Part shown: piece after piece, positions 1 through 8,542 of the stretch | Layout: every line of letters begins with the position of its first letter | Numbering within the stretch: position 1 is the stretch's first letter | Source of the DNA: Bradyrhizobiaceae bacterium | GTDB taxonomy: Bacteria > Pseudomonadota > Alphaproteobacteria > Rhizobiales > Aestuariivirgaceae | Length of the DNA: 35,834 nt | Assembly: GCA_947475225.1 (NCBI GenBank) | Contig: CANJMQ010000042.1 | Coordinates: forward strand, 1 to 35,834 | Direction: 5' to 3' | The notes under the pieces: generated by a model | The model's database searches: none | The model's input: only the letters and a program-made list of their open reading frames with translations | What the model was told of the DNA's origin: nothing | Position numbers and translations under genes: made by a program

Positions 1-3
1 CAT
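1..3 (-). CDS. Start codon of a gene leaving the left edge
   Basis: Only the initiator ATG (complement of CAT at 1-3) lies in the window, so the product cannot be named. The call rests on the ribosome binding site just ahead of it: on the minus strand the ten bases GGAGGTGATC (8-17) are an uninterrupted match to the anti-Shine-Dalgarno end of 16S rRNA, four bases before ATG. Four GANTC sites lie upstream, which hints at cell-cycle control. Confidence 0.55.
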
Positions 4-7
4 GACG

Positions 8-99
8 GATCACCTCCGCAAACCTTGAATCACCTATCAACTGATTTGGGAATCCCCTTCGATTCCAACTGAGCTACCGATGCTCTAAACCAAAGATTC
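8..99 (-). promoter_or_regulatory. Strong RBS and GANTC cluster upstream of the left-edge gene
   Basis: The leader of the leftward gene holds a perfect ten-base anti-SD match (8-17) and four GANTC sequences at 27-31, 50-54, 61-65 and 95-99. An inverted repeat GGAATC (49-54) / GATTCC (61-66) overlaps two of them. In alphaproteobacteria GANTC is methylated by CcrM and read by GcrA, and such sites collect in promoters of cell-cycle genes. The sites are seen directly; that they control the gene is inference. Confidence 0.5.
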
Positions 100-177
100 A
101 CCACTCGCCATGATTATGAGGGGCAGTGGTGCCCTGCGGCTGGCGCAGGGGATGGGGTGTGTCGGCCCCGGTGAGTT

Positions 178-699
178 GTGGAGTTGCGTATGCCGCCCAG
201 AGACCTGTCGCCCCGTGCGAGACCCGCGCCGGCCGGCCTTGACACTGATGATTTCGACGCCATCCGCGAGGCGGTCATGGAAACCCCGCGCGGCCGCTGG
301 TTCCTCGATGAATTCTCGACCAGGCTGCGCCGGTCAGAGACCTCGAGCCTGCAGGACAGCATGCGGCGGCTCGAAATCGCTATCGCCAGCAACCATGACG
401 AGGTCCTGTCGCGCCTCGCCTCGGTGCTGGACAACGCGGATGACGAGGCGCCCGCCCCGCTCCGTCTGGAACCGGCATCTCACCTTGCGCCGCGTCACAT
501 GAAGTATTTCCACGCCGACGAGGACCTCTTCGAGCCCGCCCCGGAAGCCACCATCGCCGCCGTGCCGCGTCTCCTCGACATGCTGCCGCTGGAGGCCGCG
601 GCCCCGCCGCCGTCGCGGCGCCGCATCATTATCACCCGTCATAAGCCCGGCGAGCCGTTCGATGTGCCGCTGGCAGACCAACTGCCGAAGGCATCCTGA
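178..699 (+). CDS. Small hypothetical protein
   Basis: Product of about 173 residues from a GTG start at 178; an in-frame ATG at 190 is an equally good start and would give 169 residues. I do not recognise a named domain. A stretch near residues 35-70 (PRGRWFLDEF followed by an Arg-rich helix and MRRLEIAIA) resembles a motif I associate with alphaproteobacterial hypothetical proteins of chemotaxis/phosphatase neighbourhoods, but this is a weak memory and not a function. The C-terminal half is rich in Pro and Ala with a basic patch (RRRIIITRHK) and is probably flexible. There is no signal peptide or membrane segment, so it should be cytoplasmic. It ends three bases before the stop of the convergent dehydratase gene. 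Codon use looks like its neighbours, and the frame is open over its whole length, which favours a real gene. Confidence 0.65.
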   Translation: MELRMPPRDLSPRARPAPAGLDTDDFDAIREAVMETPRGRWFLDEFSTRLRRSETSSLQDSMRRLEIAIASNHDEVLSRLASVLDNADDEAPAPLRLEPASHLAPRHMKYFHADEDLFEPAPEATIAAVPRLLDMLPLEAAAPPPSRRRIIITRHKPGEPFDVPLADQLPKAS

Positions 700-702
700 G
701 CC

Positions 703-1680
703 TCAGATCTCGCGGTTCAGTATCCGCGCATAAAGGCCCGGGTCGCAATTGCCGCCCGAGGCGATGACGCCGATGGCCTTGCCCGTCGCATCAATCTTGC
801 CCGAAAGCACCGCGGCCAGCGCCACGGCGCCGCCGGGCTCCAGCACGATCTTCAGCACCTCGAAGGCGAAGCGCACGGCGTCGGCCGCTTCGGCATCCGT
901 GACGGCGAACCCCTCGCCCAGCAAGCGCTTGTTGATGACGAATGTCATGTCGCCCGGCGAAGGCGACATCAGCGCATCGCAAATCGAGCCCGAGGCCCTG
1001 GGGTTCTTCTCGATCTTCCCGCTTTTCAGCGAGCGCGCATAGTCGTCGAAGCCCGCGGGCTCGACCGAATGCACCCGGGCCTGCGGCTGCAGCGCCGCCA
1101 TGGCCAGCGCCACGCCTGCCGTCAGCCCGCCACCCGAGCAGCACACCAGCACGTCATCAAGGCGGATGCCGCGCGCGGTTGCCTCCTCCGCCAGTTCAAG
1201 GCCCGCCGTGCCCTGCCCGGCAATGATGTCGGCATGCTCGAAGGGCGGCACCATCACCGCATGGCGCTCCTTCACGTAGCGCTCGGCAATCGCCTCGCGC
1301 GACTCGGTGGCGCGGTCATAGGTCACCACCTCGGCACCGTAGGAGCGGGTATTGTCCTGCTTGATCTTCGGCGTGTCGGCCGGCATCACGATGAGCGCCG
1401 GCAGGCCCTTGATCTGGGCTGCCGCAGCCACGCCCTGCGCATGGTTGCCGGAAGAATAGGCCACGACGCCGCCCTTGGCCTTCTTTGCGTCCAGCTTCGA
1501 GATCATGTTCCACGCGCCGCGGAACTTGAAGGAGCCGGTGCGCTGCAGGCATTCGGCCTTGATGAGGATGCGCCCGCCGGTGATCTCATTGAGCTTCGGG
1601 GATTCGATGACGGGCGTGACCACGGCGAATCCCTCGATGCGCCTTGCGGCTTTCTCGATGTCCTTGAATTCCGGCAGCAT
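703..1680 (-). CDS. Threonine/serine dehydratase family, PLP fold-type II
   Basis: A 325-residue cytoplasmic enzyme of the threonine ammonia-lyase / serine racemase family, which removes ammonia from threonine or serine through a PLP Schiff base, giving 2-oxobutyrate or pyruvate. The PLP lysine is K52 in GSFKFRGA, followed by the substrate loop SSGNHAQG and the glycine-rich phosphate loop CCSGGGLTAG. A late SGGN motif (IASGGNCDP) is typical of the family. There is no C-terminal ACT-like regulatory domain, so it is the short catabolic form, not the long isoleucine-feedback-inhibited IlvA. Threo-3-hydroxyaspartate ammonia-lyase and serine racemase share this size and cannot be excluded. The ATG at 1680 gives the usual family N-terminus; an ATG at 1713 would add 11 residues. 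It is divergent from the flavoprotein gene, with 87 bases between the starts. Confidence 0.88.
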   Translation of the reverse strand: MLPEFKDIEKAARRIEGFAVVTPVIESPKLNEITGGRILIKAECLQRTGSFKFRGAWNMISKLDAKKAKGGVVAYSSGNHAQGVAAAAQIKGLPALIVMPADTPKIKQDNTRSYGAEVVTYDRATESREAIAERYVKERHAVMVPPFEHADIIAGQGTAGLELAEEATARGIRLDDVLVCCSGGGLTAGVALAMAALQPQARVHSVEPAGFDDYARSLKSGKIEKNPRASGSICDALMSPSPGDMTFVINKRLLGEGFAVTDAEAADAVRFAFEVLKIVLEPGGAVALAAVLSGKIDATGKAIGVIASGGNCDPGLYARILNREI

Positions 1681-1767
1681 GTAACCCCGCTGATGTCTCT
1701 CGCAGCCAAGCATAGCCGAGACGGACCGGGATTTGCTAGAACCGGTTACGCAACCACGGAACCCAAG

Positions 1768-3816
1768 ATGACCCGCGATTCCCGCTACGACATCCTCTTC
1801 GAACCCGTCCGCATCGGCCCGGTCACCGCCCGGAACCGCTTCTACCAGGTGCCGCACTGCAATGGCATGGGCTACCGCGATGCCTCGGCGCTGGCCGCCA
1901 TGCGCGGCATGAAGGCCGAGGGTGGCTGGGCCGTGGTCTGCACCGAGATGGTGGAAATCCACCACACGGCGGATGTTTCGCCCTACGTCGAACTCCGCCT
2001 GTGGAGCGACCAGGACATCCCGATGCTCGCCCGCATCGCCGAGAAGGTGCATGAGCACGGTTCGCTGGCCGGCATCGAGCTCTGCCATTCGGGCTATACC
2101 GCCAACAACCTGTGGACCCGCGAGGTGCCCATTTCGGCAAGCCCCATGCCCACCGCGAGCTACTTCAACGACCCCGTGCAGGCGCGCGGCATGGACAGGC
2201 AGGATATCCAAAACCTCCGCCGCGCCCACCGCAAGGCGGCGCTGCGCTCGAAACAGGCGGGCTTCGACCTGGTCTATGTCTATGCCGGCCATGGCTTGGG
2301 CATCTTCCAGCACTTCCTGTCGCGCGCCACCAACTTCCGCAATGATGAATATGGCGGGTCGCTGGAAAACCGCGCCCGCCTGCTGCGCGAGGTGATCGAG
2401 GACACCAAGGATGCGGTGGGCGACACCTGTGCGGTTCCCGTGCGCATCGCCATGAGCGAGTTCATTGGCTCCGCCGGACTTGAGCCCGCGGAGGTGGAGG
2501 ATGCCATCGCGATGATGGCTGAACTCCCCGACCTGTGGGACCTGTCGCTCTCCGACTGGTCGAAGGACAGCCAGACCTCGCGCTTTTCCGAGGAAGGCTT
2601 CCAGGAGCCCTATATCAAGGGCGTCAAGAAACTCACCACCAAGCCCGTGGTCGGCGTCGGCCGCTATACCTCGCCGGACACCATGGTGCGCGTGATCCGC
2701 GAGGGCATCATGGACATGATCGGCGCAGCCCGGCCCTCGATCGCCGATCCCTTCCTGCCGAACAAGATCCGCGATGGCCGCCTCGACGACATCCGCGAAT
2801 GCATCGGCTGCAATGTCTGCGTCACGCATGATTACACCATGACGCCGCTCCGCTGCACCCAGAACCCCTCGATGGGCGAGGAGTGGCGGCGCGGCTGGCA
2901 CCCGGAACTGATCCGCCCCAAGGAGGAGGACAAGCACATCCTGGTCGTCGGCGCCGGCCCTGCCGGGCTCGAGGCCGCACGCGCCCTGGGCCAGCGCGGC
3001 TACCAGGTGACGCTCGCCGACAAGGCTTCACACGCCGGCGGCCGCGTGGCGCGCGAGAGCAGGCTTCCCGGCCTTGCGGCCTGGGGCCGGGTGCGCGACT
3101 GGCGCCTGCTGCAGCTCAACAAGCTTCCCAATGTCTCGATGTATCTCGAAAGCGAGATGACGCCTGAGACGGTGGCCGAGTTCGGCGCCGATCACGTTCT
3201 CGTCACCACCGGCTCCGAATGGCTGCGCGACCTGACGGGCCGCCACACCATGGTGCCCTTCCACCATCCGGAAGCCTGTGACGTGCTGACCCCTGACGAC
3301 CTGATGGCGGGCAAGCGGCCCAGGGCGAAGGACGTCGTGCTGTTCGATGACGATCACTATTACATGGGTGGCGTCCTCGCCGAGCTGCTGACGCGCGAGG
3401 GACACTCCGTTACCCTCGTCACGCCGGCCGCCGTGGCCTCGTCCTTCACCAAGGCCTCACTCGAGCAGAAGGCAATTCAGGCGCGCCTGCTCAAGCATGG
3501 CGTGAAGATCATTGCCAACCAGGCGGTCGTCGGCATCGGCGAGGGCCATGTCACGCTGGAATGCACCTATACGGGCGAGGCCTCGCAGCTTGCCGCGGGC
3601 TCGGTGGTGCTGGTGACGGCGCGGCGACCGGTCGACGGTCTGTGGCGGGCGCTGAGCGCGGCAGCCATTTCGGCCACCCGCGCCGGGGACTGCTACGGCC
3701 CCGGCACGATTGCCGCCGCCGTTCATTCCGGCCGCCGTTTTGCCGAGGAATTCGGCCGACCGGACCGTGATTTCCTGGAAATCCCCTTCAAGCGCGAGGT
3801 CACCGCCCTGAGCTGA
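1768..3816 (+). CDS. TMADH/DgcA-like FMN, [4Fe-4S] oxidoreductase
   Basis: A 682-residue protein with the full layout of trimethylamine/dimethylamine dehydrogenase: an Old Yellow Enzyme-type FMN barrel (about 1-330), a [4Fe-4S] motif with C345, C348, C351 and C363, and a C-terminal FAD/NAD(P)-fold domain beginning with the dinucleotide loop VVGAGPAGLEAARALG (about 393-410). C31 in QVPHC matches the cysteine that binds FMN covalently in TMADH. The Tyr/His pair (YVYAGH) and W264/D267 of the active site also seem to be kept. Two residues of the TMADH aromatic substrate cage are changed: Tyr60 aligns with M61, and Trp355 with D355. The likely role is therefore oxidative N-demethylation of another methylated amine or betaine (dimethylglycine- or stachydrine-type) with electrons passed to a partner flavoprotein, rather than trimethylamine itself. 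Start is the ATG at 1768, with a GGAA element upstream and the family N-terminus (DILFEP). Confidence 0.85.
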   Translation: MTRDSRYDILFEPVRIGPVTARNRFYQVPHCNGMGYRDASALAAMRGMKAEGGWAVVCTEMVEIHHTADVSPYVELRLWSDQDIPMLARIAEKVHEHGSLAGIELCHSGYTANNLWTREVPISASPMPTASYFNDPVQARGMDRQDIQNLRRAHRKAALRSKQAGFDLVYVYAGHGLGIFQHFLSRATNFRNDEYGGSLENRARLLREVIEDTKDAVGDTCAVPVRIAMSEFIGSAGLEPAEVEDAIAMMAELPDLWDLSLSDWSKDSQTSRFSEEGFQEPYIKGVKKLTTKPVVGVGRYTSPDTMVRVIREGIMDMIGAARPSIADPFLPNKIRDGRLDDIRECIGCNVCVTHDYTMTPLRCTQNPSMGEEWRRGWHPELIRPKEEDKHILVVGAGPAGLEAARALGQRGYQVTLADKASHAGGRVARESRLPGLAAWGRVRDWRLLQLNKLPNVSMYLESEMTPETVAEFGADHVLVTTGSEWLRDLTGRHTMVPFHHPEACDVLTPDDLMAGKRPRAKDVVLFDDDHYYMGGVLAELLTREGHSVTLVTPAAVASSFTKASLEQKAIQARLLKHGVKIIANQAVVGIGEGHVTLECTYTGEASQLAAGSVVLVTARRPVDGLWRALSAAAISATRAGDCYGPGTIAAAVHSGRRFAEEFGRPDRDFLEIPFKREVTALS

Positions 3817-3946
3817 CCCGGTGGCCGCCGCATTCTTGCCGAACAAGCACTCTAGACGGTTCGAATGAGGGGTGGACTCTGCATCCTTAAATCGCCATTT
3901 ACCCAAGTCATTCAGTGTAAAACGCCGAGATCAAAGGACTTCATCT

Positions 3947-5245
3947 GTGCTGTCGCGCCGCGCCTTCAATCGCAACCTCTTCGCCATGGGCAGCCTTCTG
4001 GCCATGAGTGCGGCCGCCTTCGCCCAGGAACAGGTCGACACCAGCACGCTGGCAACGCCGGCACCGGCCAAGCCCCGTCCGGCCAAGAAATCGAAGGCCA
4101 GCAGCCTGGCCACCCAGACGGAAATCGTGGCGGGCCAGAACCAGGCGCCGATGCTGACCATCAATTCTGTCGCCGCCATGGAGGGCGCGATCAGCATGTA
4201 TGAGGAGATCGTGACTGGCGGCGGCTGGGAAGATCTGGCCGAACGCTCCCTGAAGAAGGGCGCCAAGGGCGACGCCGTCATCGCGCTGCGCCAGCGCCTC
4301 ATCCGTGAAAATTACCTGTCATTCGACTCGCTCTCTTCCGACAGCTCGCCGGACTATGACCAGGAGATGGTCGATGCGGTGAAGGCGTTCCAGATCAACC
4401 ATGGCATCCTGCCTTCGGGCATGGTTGCCGAGAAGACGCTTGCCGAACTCAATGTTCCGGCTGACACGCGCCTCGGCATGCTGCGCGAGAACCTGTCCCG
4501 CGTCCAGGCCTATGCCCAGGACCTTACCGGACAATATGCGATCCTCGTCAACATCCCGGCCACCCAGCTCGAAACGGTGGAGGATGGCCACGTCTATTCG
4601 CGCCACAACATCGTGGTGGGCAAGCTCGAACGGCCCTCGCCGACGCTGGCCAGCAAGGTGAGCGACATCAACTTCAATCCCTACTGGAAGATCCCGGCCT
4701 CGATCGTCGAGAAGGACATCGTCCCGAAGTACATGGCGGACCCGAGCTACCTGCAGATGATGAACATCCGCGTCTTCGACGGCGTGGAAGGGCCCGAGAT
4801 CGACCCGGCGCTGATCGACTGGACCACCACGCCGCCCGACCGCTACTTCTTCCGCCAGGAGCCCGGCCCGCACAATTCGCTGGGTGCGGTGAAGATCAAC
4901 TTCCCCAACAAGTTCATGGTCTACATGCACGACACGCCGCACCGCGAGCTGTTCGGCCGCAACGTGCGCTTCGAAAGCTCGGGCTGCGTGCGCATCGACC
5001 AGGTGCAGACGGTGGTGAAGTGGATCCTCGACCGGACCCAGGCGCCGCTCGACGAGACGAGCTACCAGGCTCTCACCACATCCACCGAGCAGTACGAACA
5101 GCCCATCGAGAACGGGCCCGACGTGCGCTGGATGTATCTCACCGCCTGGGCCACCGACGACGGCCGCGTGAATTTCCGCCCCGACGTCTATGGTCTCGAC
5201 GGCACCGACTTCATCTTCGGCCAGCCGCAGCCACAGACCTATTAA
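3947..5245 (+). CDS. L,D-transpeptidase with peptidoglycan-binding domain
   Basis: A 432-residue exported enzyme of the YkuD family, which forms 3-3 peptide cross-links in peptidoglycan or attaches proteins to it. A signal peptide opens the protein (SRRAFNRN, then a hydrophobic run ending AAAFA near residue 26); the double arginine makes Tat export possible. A peptidoglycan-binding repeat follows at about 100-165 (GDAVIALRQRL... DAVKAFQ.NHG). The catalytic domain has H328 in YMHDTP and the nucleophile C347 in SSGCVRID, with the conserved NFPNK before it. The GTG at 3947 is preferred because AAGGA lies eight bases upstream and the signal peptide then sits at the very N-terminus; a GTG at 3872 would put 25 untypical residues in front. 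It is convergent with the LysE-type exporter, with 22 bases between the stops. Confidence 0.9.
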   Translation: MLSRRAFNRNLFAMGSLLAMSAAAFAQEQVDTSTLATPAPAKPRPAKKSKASSLATQTEIVAGQNQAPMLTINSVAAMEGAISMYEEIVTGGGWEDLAERSLKKGAKGDAVIALRQRLIRENYLSFDSLSSDSSPDYDQEMVDAVKAFQINHGILPSGMVAEKTLAELNVPADTRLGMLRENLSRVQAYAQDLTGQYAILVNIPATQLETVEDGHVYSRHNIVVGKLERPSPTLASKVSDINFNPYWKIPASIVEKDIVPKYMADPSYLQMMNIRVFDGVEGPEIDPALIDWTTTPPDRYFFRQEPGPHNSLGAVKINFPNKFMVYMHDTPHRELFGRNVRFESSGCVRIDQVQTVVKWILDRTQAPLDETSYQALTTSTEQYEQPIENGPDVRWMYLTAWATDDGRVNFRPDVYGLDGTDFIFGQPQPQTY

Positions 5246-5267
5246 ACGCTGGCGAGGCAGGCCGCCG

Positions 5268-5870
5268 CTAGCCGCGCAGGAGGCTCAAGGCGATTGCCCA
5301 CATTACCACGCCGATCGACGCCTCCAGAATGACCCAGGCCCTGGCACTCGCGAACACCGGTGTCAGCAGCCGCGCGCCATAGCCCAGCGCCGTGAAAAAG
5401 ACCAAAGACGCAACTGCAGCCCCGGTGCCGAAGACCAGCGCATGGGGCGCATATTGCGCCGAGATCGACCCGAGCAGCACCACCGTATCAAGGTAGACAT
5501 GCGGGTTTGCCCAGGTGAGCAACAGGCAGGTCATGGCCACTCGGAAGGCTGAATTGACCACATCGTCCGAGGGCTTCAGCGCCTCACCACCCTGCCATGC
5601 CGCGCGAAAGCGCAACGCACCGTAAAAGAACAGGAATGCGGCGCCCACCCAGCGCATCGCCTCGCTGAGCCACGGGATCGAGGGCAGCAGCGACCCGAGA
5701 AACGTCACGCCCGCCAGGATCAGCAGCGCGTCCGAGATGACGCAGATCGCCACCACCACCAGCACATGCTCCTGACGCAGCCCCTGACGCAGCACGAAGG
5801 CGTTTTGCGCACCTATCGCAAGGATGAGACTGAACCCCATGATGAAACCGGAAAACAAAGCGGACCACAT
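5268..5870 (-). CDS. argO: LysE/ArgO family amino-acid exporter
   Basis: A 200-residue inner-membrane protein with about six hydrophobic segments and the family signature near the N-terminus (GFSLILAIGAQNAFVLRQG) and the NPHVYLDTVVLLG motif in the middle, both typical of the arginine/lysine exporters ArgO and LysE. It should export basic amino acids and so protect the cell against excess from peptide uptake. Start is the ATG at 5870, with the strong GGAGG six bases before it. The usual LysR-type partner gene (argP/lysG) is not adjacent; the divergent neighbour is a cupin enzyme. Substrate is inferred from the family only, so the symbol is a family-level choice. Confidence 0.85.
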   Translation of the reverse strand: MWSALFSGFIMGFSLILAIGAQNAFVLRQGLRQEHVLVVVAICVISDALLILAGVTFLGSLLPSIPWLSEAMRWVGAAFLFFYGALRFRAAWQGGEALKPSDDVVNSAFRVAMTCLLLTWANPHVYLDTVVLLGSISAQYAPHALVFGTGAAVASLVFFTALGYGARLLTPVFASARAWVILEASIGVVMWAIALSLLRG

Positions 5871-5993
5871 GCCCTCCCTTAGGACGCAGACCAGCGGCGT
5901 GGAAGTCTCCTCTGCGCAAGCACTATTGCTTCTGTCAGCTTGCGGCCCGGGCACGGGCGCTTTAACCTTGCCTGAAACAAGACGGACACCACG

Positions 5994-6824
5994 ATGACCC
6001 GCAGCTACTATGCGCCCCATGGCGGCCACCCGCCACAGACCGACCTCCTCACCGGCCGCGCCGTGTTCACCGAGGCCTATGCGGTGATCCCCAGAGGCGT
6101 GATGCGCGACATCGTGACGAGCGTGCTGCCCTTCTGGGACGACACCCGCGCCTGGGTGATTGCCCGCCCCCTCTCGGGCTTTGCCGAGACCTTCTCGCAA
6201 TACATCATGGAAGTGGCACCCGGCGGCGGCAGCGACAAGCCGGAGCCTTCGAAGGGCGCCGAAGGCGTGCTGTTCGTGGTCGAGGGCGAGATGGTGCTGA
6301 CGCTCGATGGCTGGCGGCACGAATTGAAGCCCGGCGGTTATGCCTATCTGCCGCCCGGCGTGCACTGGGCGCTGCGCAACGAGTCGAAGGCGCCGCTACG
6401 CTTCCACTGGGTGCGCAAGGCCTATGAGGCGGTCGATGGCATTCCGCAGCCCGAAGCCTTTGTCACATCGGACGACGCCGTGAAGCCCCACGCCATGCCC
6501 GGCACCGACGGCAAGTGGGCGACCACCCGCTTTGTCGACCCCAGTGACGTGCGCCATGACATGCATGTGAACATCGTCACCCTGGAGCCCGGCGCGGTGA
6601 TCCCCTTCGCCGAGACCCATGTGATGGAGCACGGCCTTTATGTGCTGGAGGGCAAGGCCGTCTACCGGCTCAATCGCGACTGGGTGGAGGTCGAGGCCGG
6701 CGACTTCATGTGGCTGAGGGCGTTCTGCCCGCAGGCCTGTTACGCCGGTGGTCCGGGGCGCTTCCGCTACCTGCTCTACAAGGACGTCAACCGCCACATG
6801 AAGCTGAAGGGCTTTTTCGCCTAG
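5994..6824 (+). CDS. allE: (S)-ureidoglycine aminohydrolase-like bicupin
   Basis: A 276-residue protein with two cupin halves (about 45-140 and 180-265), the size and layout of (S)-ureidoglycine aminohydrolase, the Mn-dependent enzyme that turns ureidoglycine into ureidoglycolate and ammonia in allantoin breakdown. The second cupin keeps the metal and substrate residues: the Glu/His set in FAETHVMEHG, the Gln in CPQACY and the Tyr and Lys in LLYKDVNRH. No other purine or allantoin gene is in the window, so the pathway link rests on the protein alone. The ATG at 5994 is the first plausible start. It is divergent from the exporter gene, with 123 bases between the starts. A different cupin hydrolase of the same superfamily is the main alternative. 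Confidence 0.82.
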   Translation: MTRSYYAPHGGHPPQTDLLTGRAVFTEAYAVIPRGVMRDIVTSVLPFWDDTRAWVIARPLSGFAETFSQYIMEVAPGGGSDKPEPSKGAEGVLFVVEGEMVLTLDGWRHELKPGGYAYLPPGVHWALRNESKAPLRFHWVRKAYEAVDGIPQPEAFVTSDDAVKPHAMPGTDGKWATTRFVDPSDVRHDMHVNIVTLEPGAVIPFAETHVMEHGLYVLEGKAVYRLNRDWVEVEAGDFMWLRAFCPQACYAGGPGRFRYLLYKDVNRHMKLKGFFA

Positions 6825-6830
6825 CTGCAA

Positions 6831-7916
6831 TCAAGACAGCAGTTGCAGGATGTCGAGCATGACCTTGGCCTCCGGCATCGGAACGATGGCAGTGAGCTTC
6901 TCCGGAATGGTCGGTTGCCCCGCACCCGCGGCGGCCCCCGGTGAACCGAGAGGACCACGGAATCCATGCGAACTCCAGGCAATCTCCTGTAGCGCCGGGC
7001 TGAGCAACGTGCCGATCAGCGCGTCGGCGGCGGGCTTCAGGCTGATCAGCGGATGTGCCGAGTAGACCGTCGGAGCGGGATAGAGGAGAACGGGCTTCGC
7101 GCTGCCAGCCATCACCCTCTGCCAGCGCGCTCCATCTTCAAGCGCCCATTCGATGAGCTGGTTCTCGTAGAGCACTGCCATGGGATAAACGCCGGGGCCG
7201 CCCGCGATATAGTCCTCGAACAAGCTTCCCGAGGAATTCGACTTGAAGCCCATGTGGTGGAATAGCGCACCGATATCTCCCGAAAGGGCGCGAAGCTGAG
7301 ACTGCTGCGTCACCTCCCCGGCCAGCAGATTGGCCACCAGCCCCGCAAACATGAAACCAGAATTGGAGAGGTTCGGATCGGTCGAGACGATACGCACCGG
7401 CCCGGAGAGATCACCAACACCCAGCTCGGACCAGCTTCGGCCGGCCAGAACAGCCTTGAGATACAGCGCGAGATCGATGGTCCGCGTGCCATCAGCCTGG
7501 CGTCTGACGAGGCCCGCAGCCTCGAGCCCCGCCACGACCGGCTCCCAAGAATAGACCACGATGGGTGAATTGAGGATGACCTCAGCGCGCCGGATGGGCA
7601 CGCTGTTCTCCTTGGCGATCTCCACCATCACCGAAGACGAAGGCCACAGGAAATCCGGGTCCTGCCGCAAGATCTGCGCCTCGCGAACCATCTCGACAGA
7701 ACCCGCCTGTCTGGCGTTGAGTTCGAATCCGTCGCCGCGCAAAGCCGCGATGGTGGCCGGATTGGCGAGGAAGCCGCGCTTTTCGCCGCCGACAAAACCG
7801 GTGAGGGGCTTCGGCTGGCGAAGATACTTCGTGTCCTTGAGATAGAAGTAGCCGCCCGTGGCGAGCGCACTGGCGGCAATGAGGCCAATACCAAAAGCAC
7901 GTCGTGTCATGGTCAT
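6831..7916 (-). CDS. Tat-type substrate-binding protein of the TelA/XpaC operon
   Basis: A 361-residue exported protein. The N-terminus has a twin-arginine signal (TRRAFGIG followed by a hydrophobic run to about residue 25), so it is either released by Tat or held by that segment. The rest resembles a type 2 periplasmic solute-binding fold. Near the C-terminus it has LTAIVPMPEAKVM, which matches LVTAVPMPEPEVI in the SBP-VWA protein of the same operon. At that point the other protein goes on into its VWA domain and this one stops, so the two look like paralogues, one with and one without VWA. It is the last gene of the operon, and its ATG overlaps the XpaC-type stop (ATGA). An ATG at 7910 is a second possible start. 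The ligand is unknown. Confidence 0.75.
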   Translation of the reverse strand: MTMTRRAFGIGLIAASALATGGYFYLKDTKYLRQPKPLTGFVGGEKRGFLANPATIAALRGDGFELNARQAGSVEMVREAQILRQDPDFLWPSSSVMVEIAKENSVPIRRAEVILNSPIVVYSWEPVVAGLEAAGLVRRQADGTRTIDLALYLKAVLAGRSWSELGVGDLSGPVRIVSTDPNLSNSGFMFAGLVANLLAGEVTQQSQLRALSGDIGALFHHMGFKSNSSGSLFEDYIAGGPGVYPMAVLYENQLIEWALEDGARWQRVMAGSAKPVLLYPAPTVYSAHPLISLKPAADALIGTLLSPALQEIAWSSHGFRGPLGSPGAAAGAGQPTIPEKLTAIVPMPEAKVMLDILQLLS

Positions 7917-8542
7917 GGGCGAGCCTCCAGATCGTCTTTCACCGCGCGTTCGATGAGGCGCAGATCGACATCGAGCCCCGAAAGATCCGACTCGAGCATG
8001 GTATCGGCATAATGCCCAAAGGCCTCGTTGAGCTTGCCAAGAACAGCCTCGGACTGCTGCAGGCGCCCAGTATCGGGCGAGCGCTGCTGTTCGAGCACGC
8101 CGTAGCTTTCGGCCAGCTCGGCGGCAGCGGGCAAGTAATAGGTGAGGAAGCGTTGCACGGAGATCATGCGTTCCGGATTCTGCTCGATACGTTCAAAGAT
8201 GGTGCGTGCCGTCGACGTCAGGTCCTGGATGCCCTTGCGGATCGCCGGATTGCGGATACGCCGCGAGGCGGCATCGAGGCGTTCAAGTGCTGGCGTCGCC
8301 TCCATCAGCACCTTGCGGACCAGATCGAGCTTGCCCTTGTTGAGGGTTGAGACATCGACCCCTTCAAACAAACCACGTGGAGCCAGCAACAGCACGAGAC
8401 CGAAAAAGGCGGTTAGACCGATGCCGAGCGCCACCAGAAAGGGGATCTTGATCCCGAAGGTCAGGGCTGGGATGACGGCAGCGGCCACGATTCCCGCCAC
8501 GACCCAGTTGAGACCGTTGTTGAACAGCTGGCCGGGCATCAT
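7913..8542 (-). CDS. XpaC family membrane protein
   Basis: A 209-residue protein with two closely spaced membrane helices at about 11-30 and 33-55, followed by a long charged helical region that should face the cytoplasm. This layout and its place beside telA mark it as the XpaC family (named after 5-bromo-4-chloroindolyl phosphate hydrolysis in Bacillus), which often stands next to TelA genes. Its biochemical role is unknown; acting as the membrane partner of TelA is an inference from gene order. Its start shares one base with the stop of the SBP-VWA gene (TGATG), and its stop overlaps the next start, so translation is likely coupled. A second ATG three bases in is equally possible as start. 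Confidence 0.82.
   Translation of the reverse strand: MMPGQLFNNGLNWVVAGIVAAAVIPALTFGIKIPFLVALGIGLTAFFGLVLLLAPRGLFEGVDVSTLNKGKLDLVRKVLMEATPALERLDAASRRIRNPAIRKGIQDLTSTARTIFERIEQNPERMISVQRFLTYYLPAAAELAESYGVLEQQRSPDTGRLQQSEAVLGKLNEAFGHYADTMLESDLSGLDVDLRLIERAVKDDLEARP

Noticed and set aside
7..17. GGATCACCTCC on the plus strand looks like the 3' end of 16S rRNA
   Set aside because: The bases before it do not match the conserved 16S end, and the match reads naturally as a Shine-Dalgarno on the minus strand ahead of an ATG.
1681..2937. N-terminal 400 residues of the long leftward frame around the dehydratase
   Set aside because: They are antisense to the flavoprotein gene, rich in His/Ala/Gly as GC-rich shadow frames are, and have no family character; the real start is near 1680.
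1768..3816. Calling the flavoprotein a true trimethylamine dehydrogenase
   Set aside because: Two of three aromatic cage residues seem to be replaced and no methylotrophy gene is near, so only a family-level name is given.
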